Below, one piece after another: positions 31,155 to 42,498 of a stretch of DNA of 64,000 nucleotides. Positions within the stretch are counted from its first letter, which is position 1. Each line of letters starts with the position of its first letter. Location of the stretch: assembly GCA_947311845.1 (NCBI GenBank), contig CAMZMU010000049.1:10318969-10382968 (forward strand), in the 5' to 3' direction. A program made the translations under genes and the position numbers. Below the pieces are notes generated by a model. The model worked only from the letters and a program-made list of their open reading frames with translations, did no database searches and had not been told where the DNA came from. This DNA is from Poa pratensis. Its lineage: Eukaryota > Streptophyta > Magnoliopsida > Poales > Poaceae.

Positions 31155-33671
31155 GTTCCTGCTCGTCCTCGAGTAGGTAAACGATAAAAACAACATAATT
31201 TTTGAAGTGACATGCTACCAACATAATCTTGATCAAATAGTAATGCAAAGCACATGAACTGAATGAAGTGATCCAAGTCAATGGTCTATAGTTTGCTAAC
31301 AAGTAAACAAGGAGTGAATCATACAAGTGCAAACTTTCATGAATAATACTTTGGAGACAATGGAGCTATAAGAGTTTGCATAAAAGTTAGCTCACAAAGC
31401 AATAGATTCTAAATGAAAGTGTTTGACTAACACAAAGGAAGATTTAGTTTCAGCACTGGCTTCAACTTTAACATATTTATCTCATGGATATTGTCAAGGC
31501 AAAGTAATGCAATAAGTCAAACATATCATTATATAACAACTGTTGTACCAAAGTTGACACTAGTGTTTGCTTGTGGAGATAGAAAGAAGTAGGAAAACTG
31601 ACTCAACAATAAAGTAAAAGAAAGGCCCTTCGCAGAGGGAAGCAGGGATTAAATCATGTGCTAGAGCTTTTTAAGTTTTTGAAAGCATATAGAGAGTATA
31701 AAAATATATTTTGAGAGGTGTGTGTTAGTGGTCAACGAATCAGTAAATAGACAATACTTTAAGTCACAAGTTAACCAGACCTTACAAGAGCGGCTCCCAT
31801 GAAGGACGTTATTTCTACCAGCGGGTAGATCATCCCTCGTTCTCTTTTGTTTACACACTTATGAACATTGCTTGACTGATTTCTCAGGGGCAAAAAGATG
31901 TGAAGAGAATTAATGGTTAAAGTTGTAATTAATTGGGACTGGGCACCCCGTTGCCAGCTCTTTTTGCAAAATTATTGGATAAGCGGATGTATATGCCACT
32001 AGTCCAGGTGTAAAGTCTGATCAACAAGTGAAATAAAGACCATCTACCACATCCTCATGAGCTTGTAAACAGTGACACAAAAAGGAGTTGTAACAGTTTT
32101 GAATATTTTAAAGGTAGCACATGAAAAATTTACTTGGAATGGCAGGAAAATACCACATAATAGGTAGTTATGGTGGACACAGATGGCATGGATTTTGGCT
32201 CAAGGGTTTTGGATGCACAAGCAGCATTCCCGCTTAGTACAGAGTTTAGGCTAGCAAGGTTATTTAAGCAAACACAGACTGTCAACCGGTACAGCAAGAA
32301 CTCATATAAAAAACATGCTTGAAAAATTACAAGACTCCACATTGTCTTCCTTGTTAACCAAAACCTTTCACTAGAAAATATCTAGACTTTGGAACTACCA
32401 ATGATACAAATCAAATATCAACAAGCTTTACAGTAGTTCTTCACTAATAGCCTTTACTTACATGATGCACAAGTCTAAACATTACTTACTTGGTAACTCA
32501 AAACAATTGACAAGTATCAAATTACTCAAGACAGTGATCTACAAGACTTATGTAAGCATTTTATACCACTACCACATGCATAGCATTTTCTGTTCCAACC
32601 AAACACCAATCAACTTATTTGAACAACTCTCCAAACAAATATAAGTGAAGCAAGAGAGTACTTTCTTCAAAAGAAACTAATAGCTCTGACAAGAGATATA
32701 TGAAAACAGAGAGCTAGAAGCTTTAGCAGTAGCTAGACAAGAATACTCAACAAATATAAGTGAAGAACAAGAGTATTCCAATGAAAAAGCGGAGCGTGTC
32801 TCTCTCCCAAACAAGAGTGCTAGGATCCAACAAGTATAGAGCAGCAAACAAAACAAAAACAAACTGAAAACAAAAGCACACTGACGCTCCAAGAAAAGTA
32901 CATATAATGTGAAGAAATAAAAATATAGTCTCACTAGAGATGACCTGATAGTTTGTTGATGAAGAAGGGGATGCCCAAGCTTAGACGCTTGAGTCTTCTT
33001 GAATATATTGGGGAGATCCATGGGAGCTTCCCCAAGCTTAAGCTTTTCACTCTTCTTGATCTTATAATATCATCCTCCTCTCTTAACACTTGAAAACTTC
33101 CTTCACACCAAAACTCAACATTTTTCTCATTAGCGGGTTAGTGCATCAAAACAAATAATCTCACTTGATTCTGTAAGGACACAAATTCATAAGCAATCAT
33201 TTTCAAACATTAGCTACTGTTACTAGGCTTAAGTGATGCTCTTTCACCTTAAAAGAAACCACTCAACACTTGTAAAAGATAGAATGCAAAACAAAGACAG
33301 AATCTGTCAAAACCAGAACAGTCCGTAAAGATGATTTTTTCGGGACACTTACGTCGCTCAAATCGAAAAACTTTAGTCGTACGAAAGTTGCGTACATATC
33401 TCAGGAACACGCACAAAAATTGGCAGATTTTTCAAATTTTCTGATTTTCTACGGCGAGAAACGGTGACGTTCCAGAAATCTGTTCCTGTGCAGTAATCCA
33501 AATATAGGTACCATCTTGTCATAAGAGACTTTTCTTGGCACAACAAAACAGCAAATAAAAGATACAAAGGAGTTGTTACAGAAGTAAACAAGCTCCTTGA
33601 CACAAAAAAAAAAAATAACAGTAAGTAAAAACAATGGGTTGCCTCCCATAAGCGCTTCTCTTTAATGCCTT
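31155..33671. other. Non-coding interior of the Gypsy element
   Basis: About 2.5 kb of AT-rich sequence without any pol motif in six frames. It occupies the place where an autonomous relative would carry pol, or is unrelated filler. Confidence 0.6.
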
Positions 33672-34481
33672 TTAGCTAGGCATGAAACATGAATCAAGTA
33701 TTGTCAAGACTAGAAACATCAACATCATCAAAAGCTTCATCAAAAACACAGCTTGTATTTTTAAGTTTAGGGATTCTTGAGAAGAAAATTTAAACAAACC
33801 ATTGCATGATTCATTAACTAATCCACGAAATTCTTTCTCAGTTTCAAACAAATCAACAAATGTTGGTTTCGGTTTAGGCACTTTGGGCACATATATGAAT
33901 TTCTTCCCCTTGTCTAATAGATGCTCTTGCTTTTTAGTTTTAAGTGAGGAAAAAGTAGAACTCAAAGTATCAATAACCTCCTCTAATTCTCCAATCCTAG
34001 AATTTTGATTATCATGGATAGCACTAGTTTCTAAAACAGTAACCCTTCTGTTAATTTTTCCAAAAGATTCACCAAGTTTACTAGTACTATCATGGAGCTT
34101 TTCTATCTCATTGATCTTATCAATACTTGGAAGGCTTTTCTCTATAGATTCTAGTTTTTTCATGACATCCTCAAGAGAAATTTCAATTTTAAATTCATTA
34201 ACAGGTGGTATCCCAACTAGACTTTCAATGATGTAACTAGCTTCTAAAGCAGGGGTACCTAGGAAGTTCCCTCCTGTTAAAGTGTCCAAAACATACCTAT
34301 ACCAATTGGTGATGCCAACATAAAAATTCCTAAGAAGGATTGTAGTGGAATGTTTCTTAGCACACCTATGATGAGCATTACTAATTCTATACCAAGCATC
34401 TTTCAAACTTTCTCCCCCTTGTTGCTTAAAAGTACGAACCTCAACCTCAGGAGATGAAGCATAATACGCAGAACCAGACAT
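33672..34481 (-). CDS. Gag-like protein of non-autonomous Gypsy element
   Basis: A 269-residue frame from the ATG at 34481; the frame is open further upstream, but the earlier Met codons give a hydrophobic, non-gag start. The N-terminus SGSAYYASSPEVEVRTF is followed by QQGGESLKDAWYRISNAHHR, the core of the retrotransposon gag family. The middle is a predicted coiled coil (KLESIEKSLPSIDKINEIEK and GELEEVIDTL). There is no CCHC zinc knuckle and no protease. It probably forms particles that borrow the polymerase of an autonomous relative; that is inference from the missing pol. Confidence 0.75.
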   Translation of the reverse strand: MSGSAYYASSPEVEVRTFKQQGGESLKDAWYRISNAHHRCAKKHSTTILLRNFYVGITNWYRYVLDTLTGGNFLGTPALEASYIIESLVGIPPVNEFKIEISLEDVMKKLESIEKSLPSIDKINEIEKLHDSTSKLGESFGKINRRVTVLETSAIHDNQNSRIGELEEVIDTLSSTFSSLKTKKQEHLLDKGKKFIYVPKVPKPKPTFVDLFETEKEFRGLVNESCNGLFKFSSQESLNLKIQAVFLMKLLMMLMFLVLTILDSCFMPS

Positions 34482-34646
34482 GATGACTAAACAAAAAGAT
34501 AACAACTCAAAATTAACTAAGTGCAGGATTTTTTTTGTGTTTTTGGGTTTTAACAGCAAACAAGATAAAATAAAATAAACTAAGCAAGACAAAAACAAAG
34601 TAATGAGATTGGAAGTGTGAGACTCCCCTATCTGGAGATTCCAGTG

Positions 34647-34664
34647 TCCCCGGCAACGGCGCCA
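34647..34664 (-). other. Primer-binding site of the Gypsy element
   Basis: The sense strand reads TGGCGCCGTTGCCGGGGA, 11 bases after the 5' LTR. This PBS type is common in grass Gypsy elements. Confidence 0.75.
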
Positions 34665-34675
34665 GAAAAATGTCT

Positions 34676-36304
34676 TGATGGCGTGTTAACGGTAGAGTGT
34701 TTTATTACTTCCCAGCAACAGCACCAGAAGATCTGCTTGTTGACCGTGACAACACACGTTCGTTGGGAGACCCCAAGAGGAAGGTATGATGTAGTGCAGC
34801 AGCAGTTTTCCCTTGAAATATGACCAAGGTTTATCGAACCAGGAGGACACGGAGGTTCTTCAGAAGGTTGTCAGCGGCGCAACTGACGTGGAACCTGCAC
34901 ACAACACAAGCAAACTACTTTGCCCCAACGAAACAGAGAGGTTGTCAATCTCTCCGGCTTGCTGAAAACAAAGGATTAAACGTATTGTGTGGAAAACAGT
35001 AATGAGTGCAGAAAGTAACAGAGAACAAATGATTGCAGTTGGTGGTTTTATCAGTATGAGGAAATGGACCGGGGTCCACAGTTCACTAGTGGTGTCTCTC
35101 CATAAAAGATAACTAACATGTTGGGTAAACAAATTACAGCTGGGCAATTGACAAATAATGAGCGCATGACAATGCAATATATGACAAGATGATTATTATG
35201 AGATTTAATTGGGCATTACAACAAAGTACATAGACTTGCTATCCAACGCATCTATGCCTAAATAATCCACCTTCCGGTTAGCATCCGCACCCCTTCCGGT
35301 ATTGAGTTGCAAACAACAGATTATTGCATGAAGTAAAGTGTGTAATGTAAACAATGCAAATGACACGTAGACAATGCATCATTGTTTTATCCCTAGTGGC
35401 AACAGCACATCCACAACCTTAGTCGTTTCTGTCATCTCGAGCCCAGATTACTGGAGGCATGAACCCACTATCTAGCATAAATACTCCCTCTTGGAGTTAC
35501 AAGCATCTACTTGGCCAAAGCATCTACTAGCAACGGAGAGCATGCAAGATCATAAACAACATAAATAGATAGATTGATAAACAACTTGCTCATAGTATCA
35601 ATATTCATCGGATCCCAGCAAACACAACATGTAGCATTACAATAAGATGATCTTGATCATGTTAGGCAGCTCACAAGATCTAAACATGGAGGTACAAGGT
35701 GGAGAGACAACCATCTAGCTACTGCTATGGACCCGTAGTCCAAGGATGAACTACTCACGCATCACTCCGGAGGCAGGCATGGCGGTGTAGAGGCCTCCGG
35801 TGAGGATCTCCCCTCCGGCAGGGTGCCGGGAAGAGCTTCAGAACCCTCCCGATCTAGGGTTGACGACGGCGGCGGGACGGAACTTTTCGTGGAATATGAT
35901 CGGTGTTTTTTAGGTTTTGGGACATCAGGAATATATAGGCGAAAGGGCGGCGTCGGAGGGCACCCGAGGTGGCCACGCCAGGGGTGGGCGCCACCCCCCC
36001 TAGGCCGCGCCCTAGGGTGGCGTGGCTGCCTCGTGGCCCCACTCCGTCTCCCCTTCTGGCTTCTGGAGTCTTCCGATGAGATATTTGCACACGTTGATTT
36101 TCGTCCAATTCCGAGAATATTTTGCGACTAGCCTTTCTGAAGGAGAAAAACAACAGAAAACAGGAACTGGCACTTCAGCATCTTGTTAATAGGTTAGTCC
36201 CAGAAAATGCATAAAAATGCTATGAAGTGTAAATAAAACATGTAGCAATTGGTATAATAACAGCATGGAACATCAAAAATTATAGATACGCTTGAGACGT
36301 ATCA
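34676..36304 (-). repeat. 5' LTR of the Gypsy element (plus-strand right)
   Basis: 1629 bp, pairs with 29460-31138. Contains the promoter for the gag transcript, which runs leftwards. Confidence 0.88.
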
Positions 36305-36309
36305 AAGGC

Positions 36310-37188
36310 GAAGAATGAACAATGACCCAGGACCCCAGCCCTAGCGCTATTGCGAGTGACGGCGGCCTGCTGCCTACCCTGTGTTGTTTTCATCAGGTTT
36401 CTATGTGTGTCTTTAAAATGTTGCATTCTGAATCTCAATAAGCTGCTTATTTGGGCAGAGGCACCAAGGCAACGTGGGAGTCCTGGAGGAGGCCCAGCTC
36501 GTCGGGGAAGCCACGCAGGGAGTCGCCCAGGTTATGCCGACGACCGTCCGCAGCAACGCCGTCGTCACGAGCGTGGCTAGCTATGATGGCGCGCACCGGG
36601 CAGTAGAACAGTGGCAGCGGCGGGAAATCGGCCAAGGAGATTGAGATGAGCTCATCGGTGACCAGCGGCACTGATTGAGGGAAGAGTTTGACCGTAATCA
36701 GCAGTGAGACAGAGAAAGGGCCACCTTGCCTCATCCTCTACCCTAGCCGGATGGACTCCCCGCCCCTTTGTTGTACGTGTACTTTTTTCTACCGTGTAGG
36801 AGATGGAGCGGTGCTAGAAGGACGAAAGAGAGCGGCGGTGCCTGAGGAGCACAGGGAAAGTATGCAGGTGGAGAACGCCCATTTGATGGGATCCACGTGC
36901 AGCCGACAACAGAACGAGGAATCGCGAGCAGGCGGTCATGGCGGCGACACCTAGGGTTCGCCGTAGGTTGAGCGAGAGAGAGGTCGGGAGGGGTGGGTCG
37001 TGGGATAGAATGCGGCACTGCGTGGAGGTGGGTTCGCCTTTTTTGTTGCGTACGTGGCTCTATCGCAGCCATCTATCCGGAATTGAACGAGAGGCGCGCG
37101 ATTTGCCCAGAGTAGCATCCCTGGGACATGCGGCTCAGGGGCGGCCCACGCGGAAGAAAGAGCCACATCGAACGAGCACGGTGTTTTG
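36310..37188. other. Unassigned coding-like sequence
   Basis: Continuation of the site into which the Gypsy element inserted. Minus-strand frames at 36447-36734 (with LADFPPLPLFYCPVRAIIAS) and 36743-37072 look partly coding by composition, but I recognise no family. It may be a captured gene fragment. Confidence 0.35.
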
Positions 37189-37566
37189 GAGGCTCAGCTA
37201 TATATGTAGCTCAGTTTTCAAAAAAGATTGAATCCACATTTTTCTGCTTTGAAAAAATCCTACATGTAGATAAAGTCGAGGGCTACCACTACGTAAAGTT
37301 TCAAATCAAAATTCTTAAGATTCTGGACTACACAAAAATGACAAATCTGGCAAGAATTCGGATTTTTCAGACTTTGTACTGTTCCGGATCCATATCTACG
37401 TATTTGTCTTTTTTCCCAGACCAAAATACAACGAATCTTTCACTAAAAATTTGCACGCCGTAGATCTCAAGATTATCTACACGCACGAATTTACGGAATT
37501 TTTTGAAACAGAAAAATACAGATTCAGTTTTTTTTTTGAAAAACCAAGCTACATATAGCTCGGCCT
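37189..37566. mobile_element. Foldback MITE, about 375 bp
   Basis: Terminal inverted repeats GAGGCTCAGCTATATATGTAG on the left and CTACATATAGCTCGGCCT on the right, continuing inward with CAGTTTTCAAAAA against TTTTTGAAAAACC. The interior has ACACAAAAATGACAAAT, also seen in the foldback at 20148-20480, so the two are probably one family. Confidence 0.65.
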
Positions 37567-37861
37567 GCATTTGGAGTTTCCGCACATCGGACAGCTTACG
37601 TACTGACGTCGAGGATATTTCTTATTAATACGTACTCATTGTAAATTTATCCGCAGGAGTATCCTCCCTCATGCTTCGAGCCATTGTGAGATCAGTCTTA
37701 ATGAACACGAGATAGAGGTTACAACGGCGTAAAACAAGCACATGTCGCTTGTTTGGCCCTACGGCTTACACTGATTACTCACTCCCTACTCCCTACTGGC
37801 CTGTATCTATCTCCTCTGAGGCGCATCCCGCCTCTGCCCGCATCTCCAGCCGCCGCCCCCT
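37567..37861. other. Unassigned flank of the hAT element
   Basis: Its Pro/Ser-coding GC-rich end (37800-37869) continues at 40046 after removal of the hAT element, so both sides belong to one older GC-rich sequence, perhaps a gene leader. Confidence 0.35.
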
Positions 37862-38687
37862 TCTCCAACTCAAGTTGGCGATTTTCCCCGTGGGGGCGGG
37901 TACCCACGGATACTTACCCGCTAAGCAACGGGTACGGGGGATGGGTACAGCGGGGCGGGTACCCGGTAAGGTAACGGGGCGGGGATGGGGGGCGAATTGG
38001 CTCCATGGAGCCTCCACGGATACCCGGGACCCCACCTGTCAGTCAAACATGTCAACCATATATATATGAAAAAACCCTAGACCCGCACCCGCTCCACCTC
38101 TTTCCCCTCACTCTTTTCCCCTCAGCCGCCGCACCCGCACCTCACTCCAGCCGTCGCTGCACTAGATCGAGTCCACGAGGAGCACGACCAGCACGTCCGG
38201 CGGCGGGCGGCACATCTCGCGGCCGTGGCCCTCACCTCCTCCTCCAGGACTCTTCGGCGGCTCGGCTCCTCGCGACCTCGCCTCCTTCTCTGGCCGCGAG
38301 CGACGGCAAGGGCGCCGGGCAAGAAACTGGCCGCGAGCCTCCCCTCCTCCTGCACGCCGACCACCGCCCCAGTCCTTCCCTCCTCTTGCCCCCTCCTCCT
38401 GCACGCCGATGGCCGACCACTGCTCTAGTCCTCCTCTCTGCTGCTGCTGGTCTACGAACTGCTTGGGCAACGACGACGCCGACCGTCTTGCATCGACCTA
38501 AGAAATCAAGGTAAATACTAAATCTTTGTTCTGTGCTACTGTGATTTAGGTTGAACTGTGATGTGGAGTAGCAATGTCATGAACTTGATTTGTCCACTGT
38601 AATATTTTTTGATTAGTAATGGTTTGGTGTGTTTGTCCACTGTCATTTTAGGATTTGCAAAATAGCCACCTCTGTTTAGGATTTGCA

Positions 38688-38916
38688 ATGGCATCAAGTT
38701 CAGGTCAGTCTGTCGAGGAGGAGAAGGTCCAATCTCCACCTCGTCTCAAGAAAAAGCCCACGTTTTTGGTTTGGGATGAGTTTGAGAGGTTTTTTGTTGA
38801 TGGAAATTGGAAGGCTAAATGTGTTTGGTGTCACGGGCTGCTTTGTGGAGATCCGAAGTATGGAACCTCACATCTGCGTGCTCATTTGGGAAGATGTGCT
38901 TCTAGGCAGACCAATG
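38688..38916 (+). CDS. BED zinc-finger exon (hAT transposase N-terminus)
   Basis: Starts MASSSGQSVEEEKVQ at 38688, after a TTTAG acceptor in the 5' region. A BED finger follows: FLVWDEFERFFVDGNWKAKC, then VWCHGLLCGDPKYG and TSHLRAHLGRC, the CX2C...HX4H/C pattern that binds DNA in hAT transposases. A GGTAAC donor sits at 38917. Joining to the next acceptor-like site (near 39013) gives a stop almost at once, so the product would be a short BED-only protein of about 77 residues. A leader exon with donor (AAGGTAAATA, near 38512) lies upstream. A regulator or repressor role is possible but unproven. Confidence 0.6.
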
Positions 38917-39919
38917 GTAACTTGCCATCCTTAACCATCATCTTAATTCTTAATTCTTGATTATTGACTTCACTTCTAACTAACTAATATTTCAACTTGA
39001 CTAATGTTCAGGATGAGGAACTATCGACTTGCTGCATGCTTGCAAGGAGCCGTGAAGATGAAGATGTGTGATGTTCTAGATGTTGTAGGATGTGTGCTGT
39101 TATGTTTTACCATTCCTTTTCTGTTAATTGTTAAGGATTGAAACTTTCGGTCATGTAATCTGTTATTTGGTCACACATGAGTGTTAAGAATTGCTGAAAG
39201 TTGATGTGTATCAACTCTATATCTTATATCCTTTTGCTTCCTGTTATTTGTGATGCTTTTATATTTGGCAGCACACATATCCTTTTGTTTCCTGATTATT
39301 GTGATGTTTCCTGATTATTGTGATGTTTCAGACTTGTCTTGATGAGGAGGATGAACCAATGGTAATTTCCCATCCTCAGCATTCATCTTAACCTCCATCC
39401 TAGGCCTTCTATTTATTTTATTGATGTCTTGTATCATTTCTATGACCAGGATGAAGAATTGGCGAGTTGCAATGACTACTAGCCTTGCTGCATGCTTGCA
39501 TCGAGTAAAGAGTGATCACTATGTGAAGAAAAGGAAGCTACAGATGTGGTCTCTCCCCTTCATTCAATCATTCTTGCCTTGATGTATTAAATGTTCAAGA
39601 ATTGTATCTTCCAGTGTTGTAATCGAACTAGTTGTCTAGTGAGACTTATTCAGTTATCTAGTTAGACTTGAGAGGTTGAATTGCTAAAACTTGTGATGTT
39701 TAAACCATCTATGTTGAATTTGTGTTGTTTTGATGATTTTATTGTCAAGAAATTGCTGCTGAACTATTGCTGAATGTACTGTCAAGAAAAATGCTGCTGA
39801 AATTTTGCTATTTGCTGTCATTTTGCTGCTGTCCAGCGTTGCTGTTTCTAGTTCTGTGTTAGTCTCCATGGACTATCCATGGGGATCGGGTACCCGTTTA
39901 AATCGGGGACGGGATGATT
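38917..39919 (+). other. 3' part of the hAT element
   Basis: AT-rich, with repeated segments such as AGCATTCATCTTAAC-like and TTGCTGCATGCTTGCA (39034 and 39488), which suggests decayed exon-intron copies. No catalytic motif is seen. Confidence 0.4.
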
Positions 39920-39942
39920 CCCCCCCCCCCCCCCCCCCCCCC
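39920..39942 (+). repeat. Run of about 23 cytosines
   Basis: Homopolymer inside the right subterminal region of the hAT element. The exact length may be unreliable. Confidence 0.85.
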
Positions 39943-40045
39943 AGCTTCGCGAGGATAACGGGGACGGGGATTAGCGGGGATCGGGGCGGGTATGGTAAAG
40001 AGCCCCCCGGAGATACCCGTCCCCATCGCCACCTTGATCTCCAAC

Positions 40046-40597
40046 TGCGGCCTCCTGTCCATCTGCCCCCGGCCACCTCTCCAATCTGATCGAGCCGAGG
40101 AGAGCTCTCCCAGCGACGCCCTCCTCCTCCCAACTGGCGAGCTCCCCAACCAGCATCGTTCTCCTCCTCCTCCCCAACCACCAACGACTCAAGAGGCCAC
40201 CAAGCACGGACTGTGATCTATTTTTTATTCGTCAGTTCAAGCATGAGAATGGCGACAATTGATTGCAGCAATATTTTCTTTGCATGCTCTATTTTCTTCT
40301 ATATCTTGCTTTTAGTATATCGTGTATCATCAACACAGTGAACAAAGCAATAGGTAGTCGAAAGAAACAGTGGTCGTACCAACAACACAAACACATTGCC
40401 CCTTCTTATTGACGACACTAGGCAGACAAACCTTTTACATACACAATACAAGGAGAGGAATGAGTAGATGCGTGCAGCTCTCAGCTCACATCGTGGCCAT
40501 AGCAGCCGTCGGAGCCGGCCAGGTGAAGACCATGGGGCTGACCACCTCGTGCTGGCCATCGCTAACCACCAATGCAGACTGCTCCTCTTGTGGGGAA
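40046..40597. other. Sequence between hAT element and protease stop
   Basis: GC-rich to 40200, then AT-rich. 40300-40597 is the 3' flank or UTR of the minus-strand protease gene. No separate gene is supported. Confidence 0.4.
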
Positions 40598-42321
40598 CTA
40601 TTGGTCGATGACAGTTTTTGTCCAGAATGTGATCCTGAACCCCAGTGTTTGGTGCTGCGCGTCAAACACCAGCTTCGTAGGATACACCAAGAGACCCACG
40701 TTGTTGAGGGGAGCGCGAAGACGGAAGGTGTAAATGGCATTGACGTTGATCCCGACATTGCGCACGACGCGGCGCTGCGTGATCTTCTCCGTGTACGACT
40801 TGAACGCCACCGAGAAGGCAGGGTAGTTGTGTGTCACCCACGGTAACATCATTGCGCTCCAAGCAGATGTCCTCCTCTGCACCACCCCCGGTGAAGATGG
40901 CGATCTGCTGGGGCGTGTACCCTAGAGCACACACGAAGGAGATGTAGTCGTCTTCGCCAGCGTCGTACACCAGCCCCGGGTTGAGGGCGCGGTTGGGGTC
41001 GACATGGCCGGCCCCAAGATCGAACGGCCCTGCCTTGTTGCCAGTGGACATGTCGGTGATATTGCCTCCGCTGTTGTCCACGTTGTAGGCCGTGGTCATC
41101 AGTGCTGACTTGATCGCCGCCGGGCTCCAATTGGGATGTGCAGCCTTGAGCAGAGCTGCGACGCCGCTCACATGCGGGGCGGCCATGGACGTACCGGAGA
41201 TGATGTTAAACTTGACACGCCTCGTGTCGAAGGTCGATGGCGATTTTTCTCCCGTCCACGCGGCAAGGATATCCACGCCTGGTGCAATGACGTCGGGCTT
41301 GAGGATCTCCGCCGCCACGCGGCTGGGCCCGCGGCTGGAGAAGATTGCGACCCTTGGGGAAGGTGGTTGCCTCGTTCCAGTCAAGGTGGTGAATATGGAG
41401 AATGACGCAGTTGGGCTAGGTGTAGTGCTGTAGTACTCATAGATCTCCACGGCATCTGTGTACGAGACCGTCACGGCTGGCAGGAGGTGCGCCTCGGGCG
41501 TGCAAAATTCGCCTTGATCAGCTGGGCTTGAGATTATGGCACCCACACCACCAGCTTGCTTGACAGCATATCCTTGATCTACGCCCCACCCATTGGCTTC
41601 GCACAAGACAATCTTGTCGGCGACTTTGCTGGGTTCAAGTCTCCCAGCTTCGCACCCCCTTGAGCCGGCATCACGGCCATAGACTAGCGGCTTCATCGTA
41701 CCATATGGATCTTGGCCGGAGTATAGCGGGTAGCCACTGAAGGATTTAAAGTTGCCGAGTTTGACGGGTGCCCAGAACTGACGGTTCATGCTCGACGCGC
41801 CCACCGTCAACACCCAGGGGGCGACATTATCAACGGTGGCCCTGCCAGGACCAGAATTCCAGGCGGAGGTAGAGACAAGTATGCCTTCACGAACTGCCCT
41901 GAACGTAGCGGTGGACAAGGGATCATCGTACAGATTTGTAGGGGATCCACCTTCAATGGATATGGACAAGACGTCAACTTTGTCGCTGATTGCTTCATCG
42001 ATGCCCGCCACGACATCACTAAGCGTGCACCCGCCACCGCAGACATTGTAGGAGGCAATGCGCGCACCCGGGGCTGTACCCTTGCCGATGCCAGTGCCAA
42101 AGTTGAAGAGGCTAGCATTAGAGACAGGGGCACCGGCGGCGGTGGAGGCAACGTGTGTGCCGTGTCCGTCGTAGTCGAGTGGCGACCCGGACGCCGGAGC
42201 CGATCCGGTCACATGGCTTGTCATGGCCCTGTATCCACTGTGAAAGAACTTGGCCCCCACAAACTTGTTGTTGCAGTATGCGGTGGCGTTGAAATCAGGG
42301 GTGGATACACAGCCTCCTCGG

Positions 42322-42498
42322 TGCAATTGTGCAAACTCGGGCTGCTAGATTGCACGCCACGAGATCGATCTCTCATTTATATATACAAGGGTACAAGGCG
42401 GTGACTTGGAGATCAAGTCGGTTACATGATTGCCGTACAAGTTATTGTCTCATCTAACTAGGTAGGGAAGATCTCAGATCGGATCGGTATCCGTAACA
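42322..42498 (-). repeat. 3' LTR of the Copia element
   Basis: 177 bp, TG...CA ends. The RT-RNase H frame runs into it before stopping. Confidence 0.92.

Larger units (their letters stand above)
29460..36304 (-). mobile_element. Gypsy LTR retrotransposon, gag-only (non-autonomous)
   Basis: 6.8-kb element read on the minus strand with a 5-bp duplication AAGGC at 29455-29459 and 36305-36309. LTRs lie at 29460-31138 and 34676-36304 and start TG/end CA on the plus strand. PBS and PPT are present. The only coding region is a gag-like frame; no protease, reverse transcriptase or integrase motif is found in 31139-33671. LTR ends (TTGATACGTCTC... on the sense strand) are of the type I know from abundant Triticeae Gypsy families such as Sabrina/WHAM; the family name is from memory only. 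Confidence 0.88.
37870..40037 (+). mobile_element. hAT-type element, non-autonomous
   Basis: Starts TCAAGTTGGCGAT and ends ATCGCCACCTTGA, a 13-bp inverted repeat with one mismatch. It is flanked by an 8-bp duplication TCTCCAAC (37862-37869 and 40038-40045), the hAT hallmark. Subterminal regions contain many GGGTACCC, GGGGACGGG and GCGGGTA motifs. The only recognised coding part is a BED zinc finger; the catalytic hAT domains and dimerisation domain are missing. Confidence 0.8.

Noticed and set aside
36447..37072. Minus-strand frames resembling coding sequence
   Set aside because: Composition suggests decayed coding DNA, but no family or exon structure can be defended.
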